Below, in pieces: positions 1-6,421 of a stretch of 6,421 nucleotides of DNA (positions within the stretch are counted from its first letter, which is position 1; every line of letters starts with the position of its first letter). The position numbers were made by a program, and so were the translations under genes. The stretch is taken from positions 1 to 6,421 of the forward strand of contig SRXB01000123.1 in the NCBI GenBank assembly GCA_009724975.1. Direction: 5' to 3'. The stretch is from a bacterium. Lineage in GTDB: Bacteria; Desulfobacterota; Deferrisomatia; Deferrisomatales; BM512. Below the pieces are notes generated by a model. The model was not told the origin of the DNA. It made no database searches and saw only the letters and a program-made list of their open reading frames with translations.

Positions 1-1287
1 ACCATCGGCCTCCACCCCCGCGATAATTCAAAACTGCTGGAAACGCTAAAGGGGCTTCGCTCGCTGGGCAACACCGTGATTCTGGTGGAGCACGACGAGG
101 AAACGATTCTCATGGCCGACCACGTAATCGACATGGGGCCGGGCGCGGGCGCCAACGGCGGCGAGATAACCGCCGAAGGCACCCCCGAGGAGGTGGCGGC
201 GAACCCCGCCAGCATCACCGGAGCCTACCTTAGCGGCAAAAAATCAATTCCCCTTCCCCAAAAGAGGAGGGTCGCGGGCGAAAAACGCCTTTCGCTCAAA
301 GGGGCAAGGGGCAACAACCTCAAAAACGTCGACATCGATATACCGCTCGGCCTCTTCACCTGCGTCACCGGCGTTTCGGGCTCGGGGAAATCCTCGCTGA
401 TAATCGACACCCTCTTCCCCGCCCTCTCGGCGCACCTCTATCGCAGCGGCGAGCGCCCACTTCCCTACGACTCTCTCGAAGGGCTGAAAAATATCGACAA
501 GGTCGTGGACGTGAACCAGGCCCCAATTGGCCGCACCCCGCGCTCCAACCCCTCCACCTACACCGGCCTTTTCGACAAGATCCGCGACATCTTCGCCCGC
601 GTGCCCGAGGCCAAGGCCCGGGGCTACGAGAAAGGGCGCTTCTCCTTCAACGTGAAGGGCGGCAGGTGCGAGGCGTGCAAGGGCGACGGCCTCGTGAAGA
701 TAGAGATGCACTTTTTGCCCGACGTTTACGTCACCTGCGACGAGTGCTCGGGCAGGCGCTACAACCGCGAAACGCTGGAGGTCCATTACAAGGGTTCCTC
801 AATTGCCGACGTACTTGAGATGACCGTCTCGCAGGCCCATGAGTTTTTCAAGAACATCCCCGCCGTCAAGAACACTCTAGAGGTGCTTGAAATGGTGGGG
901 CTCGGCTACATCAGGCTGGGGCAGCCCTCCACAACCCTCTCCGGCGGCGAGGCCCAGCGCATAAAGCTGGCGAAGGAGCTATCGCGCCGCGCCACGGGCC
1001 GCACCCTCTACATTCTGGACGAACCTACCACCGGCCTTCACTTCGAGGACATAAGAAAGCTCCTCGAAGTCCTTGGCAGGCTCGTCGATTCGGGCAATAC
1101 TGTACTTGTCATCGAGCACAACCTCGACGTGATAAAAACAGCCGACCACGTGATAGACCTCGGCCCCGACGGGGGCGGCGCGGGAGGAGAGATAGTTGCG
1201 GTCGGAACGCCCGAGGAGATAACCGAAACCGCCCGCTCCCACACCGGCGCGGCCCTCCTGAAAATGGCGCGGGGAGAGAAAAGATGA
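1..1287 (+). CDS. uvrA: UvrABC excinuclease subunit A, C-terminal part (5' end outside window)
   Basis: UvrA is the ATP-dependent DNA damage-recognition subunit of nucleotide excision repair; it works as a dimer and loads UvrB. The reading frame is open from base 1, so the gene begins upstream. The 428 residues seen are a little under half of the usual ~940. They start just after the Walker B of the first ATPase domain (TIGLHPRDN, then a switch His in VEHD). The second ATPase domain is complete: Walker A GVSGSGKSS at fragment residues 124-132, zinc-finger cysteines C223/C226 and C246/C249, the DQAP-like segment VNQAPIGRTPRSNP, ABC signature LSGGE at 313-317, Walker B LYILDEP at 336-342, switch His in VIEHN, and the glycine-rich end DLGPDGGG. 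All key residues are intact. The TGA overlaps the next gene's ATG (ATGA). Identification is secure; only the N-terminal part is unseen. Confidence 0.97.
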   Translation, partial: TIGLHPRDNSKLLETLKGLRSLGNTVILVEHDEETILMADHVIDMGPGAGANGGEITAEGTPEEVAANPASITGAYLSGKKSIPLPQKRRVAGEKRLSLKGARGNNLKNVDIDIPLGLFTCVTGVSGSGKSSLIIDTLFPALSAHLYRSGERPLPYDSLEGLKNIDKVVDVNQAPIGRTPRSNPSTYTGLFDKIRDIFARVPEAKARGYEKGRFSFNVKGGRCEACKGDGLVKIEMHFLPDVYVTCDECSGRRYNRETLEVHYKGSSIADVLEMTVSQAHEFFKNIPAVKNTLEVLEMVGLGYIRLGQPSTTLSGGEAQRIKLAKELSRRATGRTLYILDEPTTGLHFEDIRKLLEVLGRLVDSGNTVLVIEHNLDVIKTADHVIDLGPDGGGAGGEIVAVGTPEEITETARSHTGAALLKMARGEKR

Positions 1288-1586
1288 AGCCCTCCGGCGC
1301 TTTTTGCGCCGCCTGCAAAATGCCCCTGGGGCAAGGCGACCTGAAATTCCTGGTAACCATAAACGTAATGGCCGATTTCGACGGGAGCCTTCCCGCCAAT
1401 GGCCGGATTGAGGATTTGGAATCATTCATGAGGTCCATCGACAAAGAGGACTCAAAGCAGCTTGAGCGCGACGTTTACCAGTCGCTTGGCTACATACTCT
1501 GCCCCGAGTGCAAGAGAAAGTTCCTTGAAAACCCCCTCGGCCTTCGGCCCGACGAAGAGGGCGCGGCGGACGGGAAGGTTCATTGA
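1284..1586 (+). CDS. Small protein with two CxxC pairs, possible zinc-binding protein, function unknown
   Basis: A 100-residue protein that I cannot assign to a named family. It has one CxxC near the N-terminus (C8, C11, in FCAACK) and one near the C-terminus (C73, C76, in LCPECKRKF), about 60 residues apart and with no other cysteines. This suggests one Zn site closing a small fold, or a redox pair. Between them are a hydrophobic stretch (KFLVTINVMADF) and an acidic, helix-prone region at about 42-66. There is no signal peptide or membrane segment, so it is probably cytoplasmic. The ATG at 1284 overlaps the uvrA stop by four bases and has a GGAG at 1273-1276, seven bases upstream. Its stop overlaps the next start (TGATG). 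G/C-ending codons and tight packing support a real gene. Metal binding is inference from the cysteine pattern alone. Confidence 0.85.
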   Translation: MKPSGAFCAACKMPLGQGDLKFLVTINVMADFDGSLPANGRIEDLESFMRSIDKEDSKQLERDVYQSLGYILCPECKRKFLENPLGLRPDEEGAADGKVH

Positions 1587-4120
1587 TGCGCTACGGCCTT
1601 GAGATATTGGATGTCGAGCGTCCTGGCAGATACGAGGGAATAGAGGCGGGCGCAACCATAAAGGACTGGGCTGAAACCCCCCTGCGGATAGCCCTGCTCT
1701 TTCCCGACGTTTATGAAATTGGGATGAGCCACCTGGGATTGCCGATACTTTACCGAGCCCTGAACTCGATGGAGGGTGTGGTGGCCGAGCGCGCCTACGC
1801 CCCCTGGCGCGACATGGAGGCCCACCTGCGCCGGAAGGGGCTCCCCGTCCTGAGCAGAGAAACCTCCCGCCCGCTGAGCGACTTCGATCTTCTGGGCTTC
1901 ACCCTCCAATACGAACTCTCAATCACCAACGTCCTTTCCATGCTCGAACTGGGGGGCGTTTCCCTGCTGGCCAAAGACCGCGCCGAAAAAGAGCCCCTTG
2001 TCATAGGCGGCGGGCCGGTGGCGGCAAACCCGGAGCCCTACGCCGATTTTTTCGACGCCTTTTTCATCGGCGAGGGGGAAGAGGGGGTAAAAGAGATTGC
2101 GGCGGCGCTTTTGGAAGCTAAAAAGCGGGGGGACTCAAGGGCGCAAAAACTTGAGGCGCTCGGGAAAGTAGAAGGGGTATACCTCCCCTCCCAAAACATC
2201 CCGCTATTCGAGGGCGAAAAATTCTCGGGCTTCTCCAAGAGCCGCAAAGCCAAAAGGCGCATAGTGGCCGACCTGGACAAAAGCGCCCCGCCGCCAAAGC
2301 CGATTCTCCCCTTCGGCATAAGCGTCCACGACCGCCTCTCGGTGGAGGTGGCGAGGGGTTGCACCAGGGGATGCCGTTTCTGCCAGGCCGGATTCCTTTA
2401 CAGGCCGGTGCGCGAGCGAAGCGCAAAGGCCATCCTCTCCTCCGTCACCGAGGGCCTTTGCACCGGCGGCCACGAGGAGGTGGGGCTTTTATCACTCTCC
2501 ACCGGCGATTACTCCTCCATCGGCCCCCTTCTCGTCAGCCTCATGGAGGAACACAAAAAAGACAAGGTCTCGGTGAGCCTGCCCAGCCTTCGGGTGGACA
2601 GCTTCGACGGCAGGCTCCTCACCGAGGTCGCAAAGGTGCGCAAAACCGGCTTCACCCTCGCGCCGGAGGCGGGTTCGCAGACTTTGCGCGACCGCATAAA
2701 CAAGCACTTCACCGACGACGAGATACTCGCTTCGGTGGAAAAGGTTTTTGCCGCAGGCTGGAAGGGGGTAAAGCTCTATTTCATGGTGGGGCTCCCCTTC
2801 GAAACGCCAGAAGACCGCGAGGCGATAGTCTCCCTGGCCCAAAAAATCTCCCGCGCCGCTCCGCCCAAGGCCCGCGTAACCGTCTCGGTCTCCAATTTCG
2901 TCCCCAAGCCCCACACTCCCTTCCAGTGGGCGCGCCAGCTCGGCGAAGAGGAATTAATACAGATACAGCGCGGGCTTTTAGACTCCTTCGCCCGCCTGAA
3001 AAAGGTCGATTTCAAGCGCCACGATCCCGCCGTAAGCGTCCTTGAGGGGGTGATGGCCCGAGGGGACAGGCGTATCGGCAAGGCGATATTGAGGGCCTAT
3101 GAACTGGGCGCGAGGATGGACGGCTGGTCAAGCGAATTCAAAAAGGATATCTGGGCTCAGGCCTTCGCCGAAAGCGGCCTTGAAACCGTTTATTTCCTGC
3201 GCGAACGCGAAGCGGGCGAGCCCCTGCCCTGGGACAACGTGGATATCGGCGTAACGAAGGATTATTTCCTCTCGGAGCTTGAAAAAGCGGCTGCTGGCGG
3301 GCGCACCCCCGATTGCAGGCGCGAGGATTGCTCAATGTGCGGCGTCTGCGACTTCAAAGCCATAACGCCGAAGAACTCCCCGCCCATCGACTACCCCGAT
3401 GCCGCGAAAGACGAAGCGCCAGCGCAGGATTTTGATGAGCAGTTCGCCCCTCGCCTTCGCTTTCGCTGGTCAAAGTCCGGCCCCGCCTCCTTCCTCTCGC
3501 ACCTCGACGCCGCAAGCGCCCTTCTGCGCGCCATGCGGGCCAGCGGGGTTCAAATCCTCTATTCCCACGGCTTCAACCCGCACCCGAAGCTGCGGCTGGG
3601 TCCCGCGCTATCGCTTGGAACCGAAAGCCTTGCGGAATTGGGAGAAATAAAGGTAAAAGAAATCCCCCCGCTGGCGAAAACCGTCGAGGAGATAAATTCC
3701 CGACTACCGGAGGGGCTTAAGATCGACCTCATGTGGGTGGTTGACTCCGCCTCGGGCGGCCTGCCCTCCGGTTCTACCCTTGAGGAATACTCCCTTTGGC
3801 CCTCCGAGGAGGCCCAGGCCGCCGCCGGAAAAAAGGGGGGTTGGGAAAAGGTCTTTGCGGACTTCATCGCCCTACCCTCTTTCGCCCTGGTCAAAAAACG
3901 GGTCGGAAAACCCGACCGCTCTCTGGAGGCGATGGATTTTGTAAAAGGTCTTTGGCTTCGCCCCGACGGGAGCCTTGGTTTTTTGATGCGCCGCTCACCC
4001 GACGGGGGGATGGTCGCGCCGGAGCTTTTGCTGAACTCGCTCCTTGGCCTTGGCGATGAACACCGCGCCCTTAAACGAATTTTAAAGATAAAGATGGATA
4101 TTCCCCGGGAAGAAAAATGA
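1586..4120 (+). CDS. B12-binding-like radical SAM protein fused to DUF2344 (TIGR03960/TIGR03936 type)
   Basis: An 844-residue protein of unknown function. Residues ~30-175 resemble a cobalamin-binding Rossmann domain (IALLFPDVYEIGMSHLG, then VIGGGPVAANPEP), but the B12-ligand motif DxHxxG is not seen. The radical SAM core follows, with the 4Fe-4S cysteines C259, C263 and C266 (GCTRGCRFCQAGF, Cx3Cx2C), and later FTLAPEAGS and KLYFMVGLPFET. A second cluster, C577, C582, C585 and C588 (Cx4Cx2Cx2C), could hold another Fe-S centre or zinc. After a Pro/Ala/Asp-rich linker, residues ~622-838 form a DUF2344 domain (RFRWSKSGPASFLSHLD, YSHGFNPHPKLRLGPALSLG). In some lineages this domain is a separate gene. 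ATG 1586 is preferred over in-frame TTG 1583, because GGGAAGG at 1572-1578 lies seven bases before it. The start overlaps the previous stop by one base, and the end overlaps rng by four. Family assignment is confident from memory of the motifs; the substrate is unknown. Confidence 0.93.
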   Translation: MRYGLEILDVERPGRYEGIEAGATIKDWAETPLRIALLFPDVYEIGMSHLGLPILYRALNSMEGVVAERAYAPWRDMEAHLRRKGLPVLSRETSRPLSDFDLLGFTLQYELSITNVLSMLELGGVSLLAKDRAEKEPLVIGGGPVAANPEPYADFFDAFFIGEGEEGVKEIAAALLEAKKRGDSRAQKLEALGKVEGVYLPSQNIPLFEGEKFSGFSKSRKAKRRIVADLDKSAPPPKPILPFGISVHDRLSVEVARGCTRGCRFCQAGFLYRPVRERSAKAILSSVTEGLCTGGHEEVGLLSLSTGDYSSIGPLLVSLMEEHKKDKVSVSLPSLRVDSFDGRLLTEVAKVRKTGFTLAPEAGSQTLRDRINKHFTDDEILASVEKVFAAGWKGVKLYFMVGLPFETPEDREAIVSLAQKISRAAPPKARVTVSVSNFVPKPHTPFQWARQLGEEELIQIQRGLLDSFARLKKVDFKRHDPAVSVLEGVMARGDRRIGKAILRAYELGARMDGWSSEFKKDIWAQAFAESGLETVYFLREREAGEPLPWDNVDIGVTKDYFLSELEKAAAGGRTPDCRREDCSMCGVCDFKAITPKNSPPIDYPDAAKDEAPAQDFDEQFAPRLRFRWSKSGPASFLSHLDAASALLRAMRASGVQILYSHGFNPHPKLRLGPALSLGTESLAELGEIKVKEIPPLAKTVEEINSRLPEGLKIDLMWVVDSASGGLPSGSTLEEYSLWPSEEAQAAAGKKGGWEKVFADFIALPSFALVKKRVGKPDRSLEAMDFVKGLWLRPDGSLGFLMRRSPDGGMVAPELLLNSLLGLGDEHRALKRILKIKMDIPREEK

Positions 4121-5658
4121 CCGAAGAGACACAGGCACTTACCGAAAAAGAGATAATCATCAGCGCGACGCCGCAGGAGACGCGGGTGGCGCTCATGGAA
4201 AACAAGGCGCTGGCCGAATTTTACCATGAATCGGTGCGCGACCGGCGCATAGCCGGTTCGGTTTACAAAGGGCGGGTGACAAGGGTTTTGCCGGGCATGC
4301 AGGCGGCCTTCGTCGATATCGGCCTCGAAAAGGCGGCCTTCCTCTACGTCTCCGACGTCGAGGGACAGGGCCGCGAGTACGCCGATCTGGATTTCGACGA
4401 GGAGCGCGGCTCCGGCTCCGATTCCGATGCCGAGCTGCCCTACAAAAAACGCCCTTCGGCCCCCATTGAAACCCTCCTGACGGAAGGGCAGCTCATAGTG
4501 GCGCAGGTGGCAAAGGAACCCCTCGGCAGGAAGGGGGCGCGCATAACCCAGCACATCAGCCTGCCGGGCCGCAACGTCGTCTTCCTTCCCAATGTCGATC
4601 ACGTCGGCGTTTCGCGCCGGATAGAGGACGAAAAAGAACGCCAGCGTCTCAAAGAGCTTCTTGAAAACCTCAAGGGGCCGAAGGGGGGGTACATAGTCCG
4701 CACCGTTTCGGCGGGCTGCACCGAGGAAGAGCTTCGCCCCGAGATGGCATTTTTGAGGCGAATCTGGGAGGAGATAGAGAGAAAGGGAAAACATCTTGCG
4801 GCCCCCTCGCTCCTTCACAGCGACCTCGACCTAATCTCCCGCTGCATACGCGACCTCTACACCCCATCCGTAAGGAAAATCGTCGTCGATTCGCCCGAAG
4901 AGCACAGGCGGATACTCGACTTCGTCACCACTTTCGTCCCCCAGGCGGCGTCATCGGTAGAGCTTTACTCGCGCCCCGAGCCGATTTTCGATTTTTACGG
5001 CATCGAATACGAGCTTTCGAGGGCTATGGAGAAAAGGGTCTGGCTGAAAAGCGGCGGCTACATCGTAATCGAGATGACCGAGGCTCTTACCGCCATCGAC
5101 GTAAACACCGGCTCTTTCGTCGGCAAGCGAAACCTTGAGGAAACGATACTCAAGACAAATCTTGAGGCGGCAAAGGAGATAGCCTACCAGCTGCGCCTTC
5201 GCAACATAGGCGGGATAATAATCATCGACTTCATCGACATGGAGCACGAGGAGAACCGGCTGAAGGTCTTCGACACCTTCCGCAGCGAGTTCGAAAAAGA
5301 CCGCGCCAAGACCAACCTTTTGCAGATATCCAGCCTCGGCCTCGTGGAGATGACTAGAAAGCGGGTGGGGGAAAACCTTGGCCGATCTCTCAACGAATCG
5401 TGCCCCTACTGCGACGGCACCGGCATGGTGCGCTCTAAGGCGACTGTCGCGGCGGAGATTTTCAGGGACCTTAGGCGCAAGCGAAACCTTCTCACCCGCG
5501 ACGAGGTAGTCGTCTCCGCCAACAAGGATGTGGTCCAGTTCATCTTCGAGGAGGAGAGGACCGACCTCGAATCGCTGGAGCAATCCCTCGGCATACACGT
5601 CACCCTGAAGGCCCGCAAGGACTTTCACCGCGAGGAATATGAAATAGAAGACGCCTGA
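4117..5658 (+). CDS. rng: Ribonuclease G (RNase E/G family endoribonuclease)
   Basis: An endoribonuclease that cleaves single-stranded, AU-rich RNA, acting in rRNA 5' maturation and mRNA decay. The 513-residue length fits RNase G (489 in E. coli) and lacks the long C-terminal scaffold of RNase E. The N-terminal EIIISATPQETRVALMENK is typical. An S1-type domain follows (from ~44, GSVYKGRVTRVLPGMQAAFVDIG), carrying an acidic, low-complexity stretch at ~88-108. The 5'-phosphate sensor residues are probably R195/T196 (IVRT). The catalytic metal-binding aspartates are D328 (IDVNTG) and D371 (IIIIDFIDM). Their 43-residue spacing equals that of D303/D346 in E. coli RNase E. The Zn-link cysteines are C429 and C432 (CPYCDGTG), also at conserved spacing. 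The start overlaps the previous stop (ATGA), with GGGAAG at 4107-4112. It is the last gene of the operon, followed by the terminator at 5681. Confidence 0.96.
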   Translation: MTEETQALTEKEIIISATPQETRVALMENKALAEFYHESVRDRRIAGSVYKGRVTRVLPGMQAAFVDIGLEKAAFLYVSDVEGQGREYADLDFDEERGSGSDSDAELPYKKRPSAPIETLLTEGQLIVAQVAKEPLGRKGARITQHISLPGRNVVFLPNVDHVGVSRRIEDEKERQRLKELLENLKGPKGGYIVRTVSAGCTEEELRPEMAFLRRIWEEIERKGKHLAAPSLLHSDLDLISRCIRDLYTPSVRKIVVDSPEEHRRILDFVTTFVPQAASSVELYSRPEPIFDFYGIEYELSRAMEKRVWLKSGGYIVIEMTEALTAIDVNTGSFVGKRNLEETILKTNLEAAKEIAYQLRLRNIGGIIIIDFIDMEHEENRLKVFDTFRSEFEKDRAKTNLLQISSLGLVEMTRKRVGENLGRSLNESCPYCDGTGMVRSKATVAAEIFRDLRRKRNLLTRDEVVVSANKDVVQFIFEEERTDLESLEQSLGIHVTLKARKDFHREEYEIEDA

Positions 5659-5667
5659 CGGCAGGCG
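5652..5667 (+). other. Small inverted repeat spanning the rng stop codon
   Basis: CGCCTG at 5652-5657 can pair with CAGGCG at 5662-5667 around the four-base loop ACGG, a perfect 6-bp stem. The stem covers the last codons and two bases of the TGA. It lies 13 bases before the main terminator hairpin and has no T run after it, so it is not itself a rho-independent terminator. It may help protect the mRNA 3' end, or it may be a chance match in GC-rich DNA. Confidence 0.35.
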
Positions 5668-5680
5668 ACTTGCTGAAACT

Positions 5681-5704
5681 AAAAGGGGCCTATCGGCCCC
5701 TTTT
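5681..5704. terminator. Bidirectional rho-independent terminator between rng and bamD
   Basis: GGGGCC (5685-5690), loop TATC and GGCCCC (5695-5700) form a perfect GC-rich stem. AAAA precedes it and a run of five T follows at 5701-5705, so the stem can extend with four A-T pairs. Read on the plus strand it ends the uvrA-to-rng operon. Read on the minus strand the AAAA becomes a U tract and ends the bamD transcript. Its edge touches the bamD stop codon (complement of 5705-5707). Convergent genes 46 bases apart are the expected setting for a shared terminator. Confidence 0.88.
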
Positions 5705-6358
5705 TCATTTTGCGGGAAGGGTCGACAAGAGCCTTTGCGCTTCGGGGGCAAAATCGGAGTCGGGAAAATCCTTCAAGAGCCCTTCGAGCCTCTGGCGCGC
5801 GGAATCGGGCTTTTCTTTCCTGATGTAATACTCGGCCACGCCCAGCTCGTGGCTCGCGAGGAGATTTCTCCCCTCCCGCGCCTTTTGCGAGGCGTCCGAA
5901 GCATATTCGCTCTCGGGATAGGCCCTTGCGAGGCGCGCCATTACCTCCACCATCATCCGCGTCGGGGTCTGGTCGCGGTCGGAGCTTTCCAGCAGTTTGT
6001 GGTAAGAGAGCCCCCGCCTGTAAATGGCGTAAGCCACCCTGGCGTGGGCGGGGTGGTTTTCCTCAAAAGCCCTGAAAGCGGCGGCGGCCTCTTCGTAATC
6101 CTCCCTAGCGTACATTACGTCGGCGGACAAAAGTTCCGCGTCCGTCGCCACGGGGGAAAAGGGATACTCCTCCCGTATCGAAGAGGCTAGGTTCTGAGCC
6201 TCGTCGTAATCCTCGTCGGCAAGCGCCTTTTGGGCGTCCGCGTAAAGGGCTTCGGCGGGAGGGATCTGGCGCACCTGCTCCGAGGCGCACCCAACAAGAA
6301 GGGCGCCAAAAGCCGCGAGGGCGAGAAATCCTGCCAGGGTCTTGACCTTGATTTTCAA
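5705..6358 (-). CDS. bamD: Outer membrane protein assembly factor BamD (YfiO-type lipoprotein)
   Basis: BamD is the essential lipoprotein of the BAM complex, which inserts beta-barrel proteins into the outer membrane from the periplasmic side. This 217-residue protein (E. coli 245) opens with a lipoprotein signal: basic MKIKVK, a hydrophobic stretch, and lipobox LVGC with the lipidated cysteine at C24. The +2 residue is Ala, so no Asp retention signal keeps it in the inner membrane. The rest is helical TPR-like repeats (ALYADAQKALADEDYDEAQ; AREDYEEAAAAFRAFEENHP; RRGLSYHKLLESSDRDQT; PESEYASDA; GVAEYYIRK; LLKDFPDSDFAPEAQRLL). The RDQT and AEYY segments are typical of BamD rather than of CpoB or other TPR lipoproteins. 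Translation probably starts at TTG (complement of 6356-6358): an in-frame TGA lies six codons upstream and no ATG or GTG precedes the signal. An AAGG sits eight bases before it. Confidence 0.93.
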   Translation of the reverse strand: MKIKVKTLAGFLALAAFGALLVGCASEQVRQIPPAEALYADAQKALADEDYDEAQNLASSIREEYPFSPVATDAELLSADVMYAREDYEEAAAAFRAFEENHPAHARVAYAIYRRGLSYHKLLESSDRDQTPTRMMVEVMARLARAYPESEYASDASQKAREGRNLLASHELGVAEYYIRKEKPDSARQRLEGLLKDFPDSDFAPEAQRLLSTLPAK

Positions 6359-6359
6359 T

Positions 6360-6421
6360 TCAAATGCCTTTTTTCAGGGCGGCGAGGGATTCCTTGAAGG
6401 GGGGCCTCGCCACGCCAAGTT
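6360..6421 (-). CDS. C-terminal end of an unidentified protein (5' part outside window)
   Basis: On the minus strand the last 19 codons of a reading frame run into the window and stop at TGA (complement of 6360-6362). They read LGVARPPFKESLAALKKGI. This frame is preferred over the other two because its codons mostly end in G or C, as in the neighbours, and because its stop lies one base before the bamD TTG, as expected for operon partners. The tail is basic and helix-prone. It is too short to assign a family. Confidence 0.6.
   Translation of the reverse strand, partial: LGVARPPFKESLAALKKGI
6367..6374 (-). promoter_or_regulatory. bamD: Ribosome binding site for bamD inside the upstream gene's last codons
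   Basis: On the minus strand AAAAAAGG lies within the last codons of the upstream gene. Its AAGG is separated from the bamD TTG by eight bases (CATTTGAA). It supports TTG as the true start and suggests that ribosomes ending the upstream gene can restart on bamD. Confidence 0.6.

Noticed and set aside
1583..1585. TTG as start of the radical SAM gene
   Set aside because: Only one codon longer than the ATG at 1586, and just four bases from the GGGAAGG; the ATG has better spacing and a stronger codon.
2359..3045. 228-codon plus-strand frame inside the radical SAM gene
   Set aside because: Overlaps the conserved radical SAM core in another frame; its product is Arg/Gly/Pro/His-rich low-complexity sequence.
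4390..4440. Acidic low-complexity stretch in the S1 part of RNase G as a novel insertion
   Set aside because: RNase E/G proteins vary in length and sequence at this point in the S1 domain, so an acidic loop there is ordinary.
3559..4818. 419-codon open frame on the minus strand across the radical SAM/rng junction
   Set aside because: Lies opposite two genes with clear family motifs. The translation is rich in Arg, Pro, Ser and Gly with no recognisable domain, as expected of an antisense shadow in GC-rich DNA.
4951..5751. 266-codon minus-strand open frame over rng and the terminator
   Set aside because: Runs through the terminator hairpin and the end of bamD in a different frame, and mirrors rng codons; no family features.
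5735..6190. 151-codon plus-strand frame opposite bamD
   Set aside because: Antisense to a well-supported BamD with a lipobox and TPR motifs; no RBS or domain recognised.

Overview
The window comes from a GC-rich bacterial genome (roughly 60% G+C by eye) and is almost fully coding. A BamD lipoprotein means a diderm outer membrane. The close packing of uvrA, a small Cys-pair protein, a fused radical-SAM/DUF2344 protein and an RNase E/G enzyme resembles Desulfuromonadota or other former Deltaproteobacteria. That placement is inferred from gene types only; no search was possible.

Layout. Bases 1-5658 hold four plus-strand genes, each overlapping the next by 1-4 bases: the C-terminal part of uvrA (cut by the window start), a 100-residue protein with two CxxC pairs, an 844-residue B12-binding-like radical SAM protein fused to DUF2344, and ribonuclease G (rng). 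A rho-independent hairpin at 5681-5704 lies in the 46-base gap between rng and the convergent minus-strand gene bamD. It has A and T tracts on its two sides, so it can stop transcription from both directions. bamD (5705-6358) starts at TTG one base after the stop of another minus-strand gene, of which only the last 19 codons are in the window.

How the genes fit together. UvrA belongs to nucleotide excision repair, RNase G to RNA processing and decay, and BamD to outer-membrane protein assembly. The radical SAM/DUF2344 protein has no known function, but relatives often sit next to rng, which suggests an RNA- or ribosome-related role. The small Cys-pair protein is the least understood member. 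The stop/start overlaps suggest translational coupling of the four plus-strand genes. No promoter is visible for either operon; both presumably start outside the window. I see no tRNA, rRNA, mobile element, CRISPR array or repeat family.
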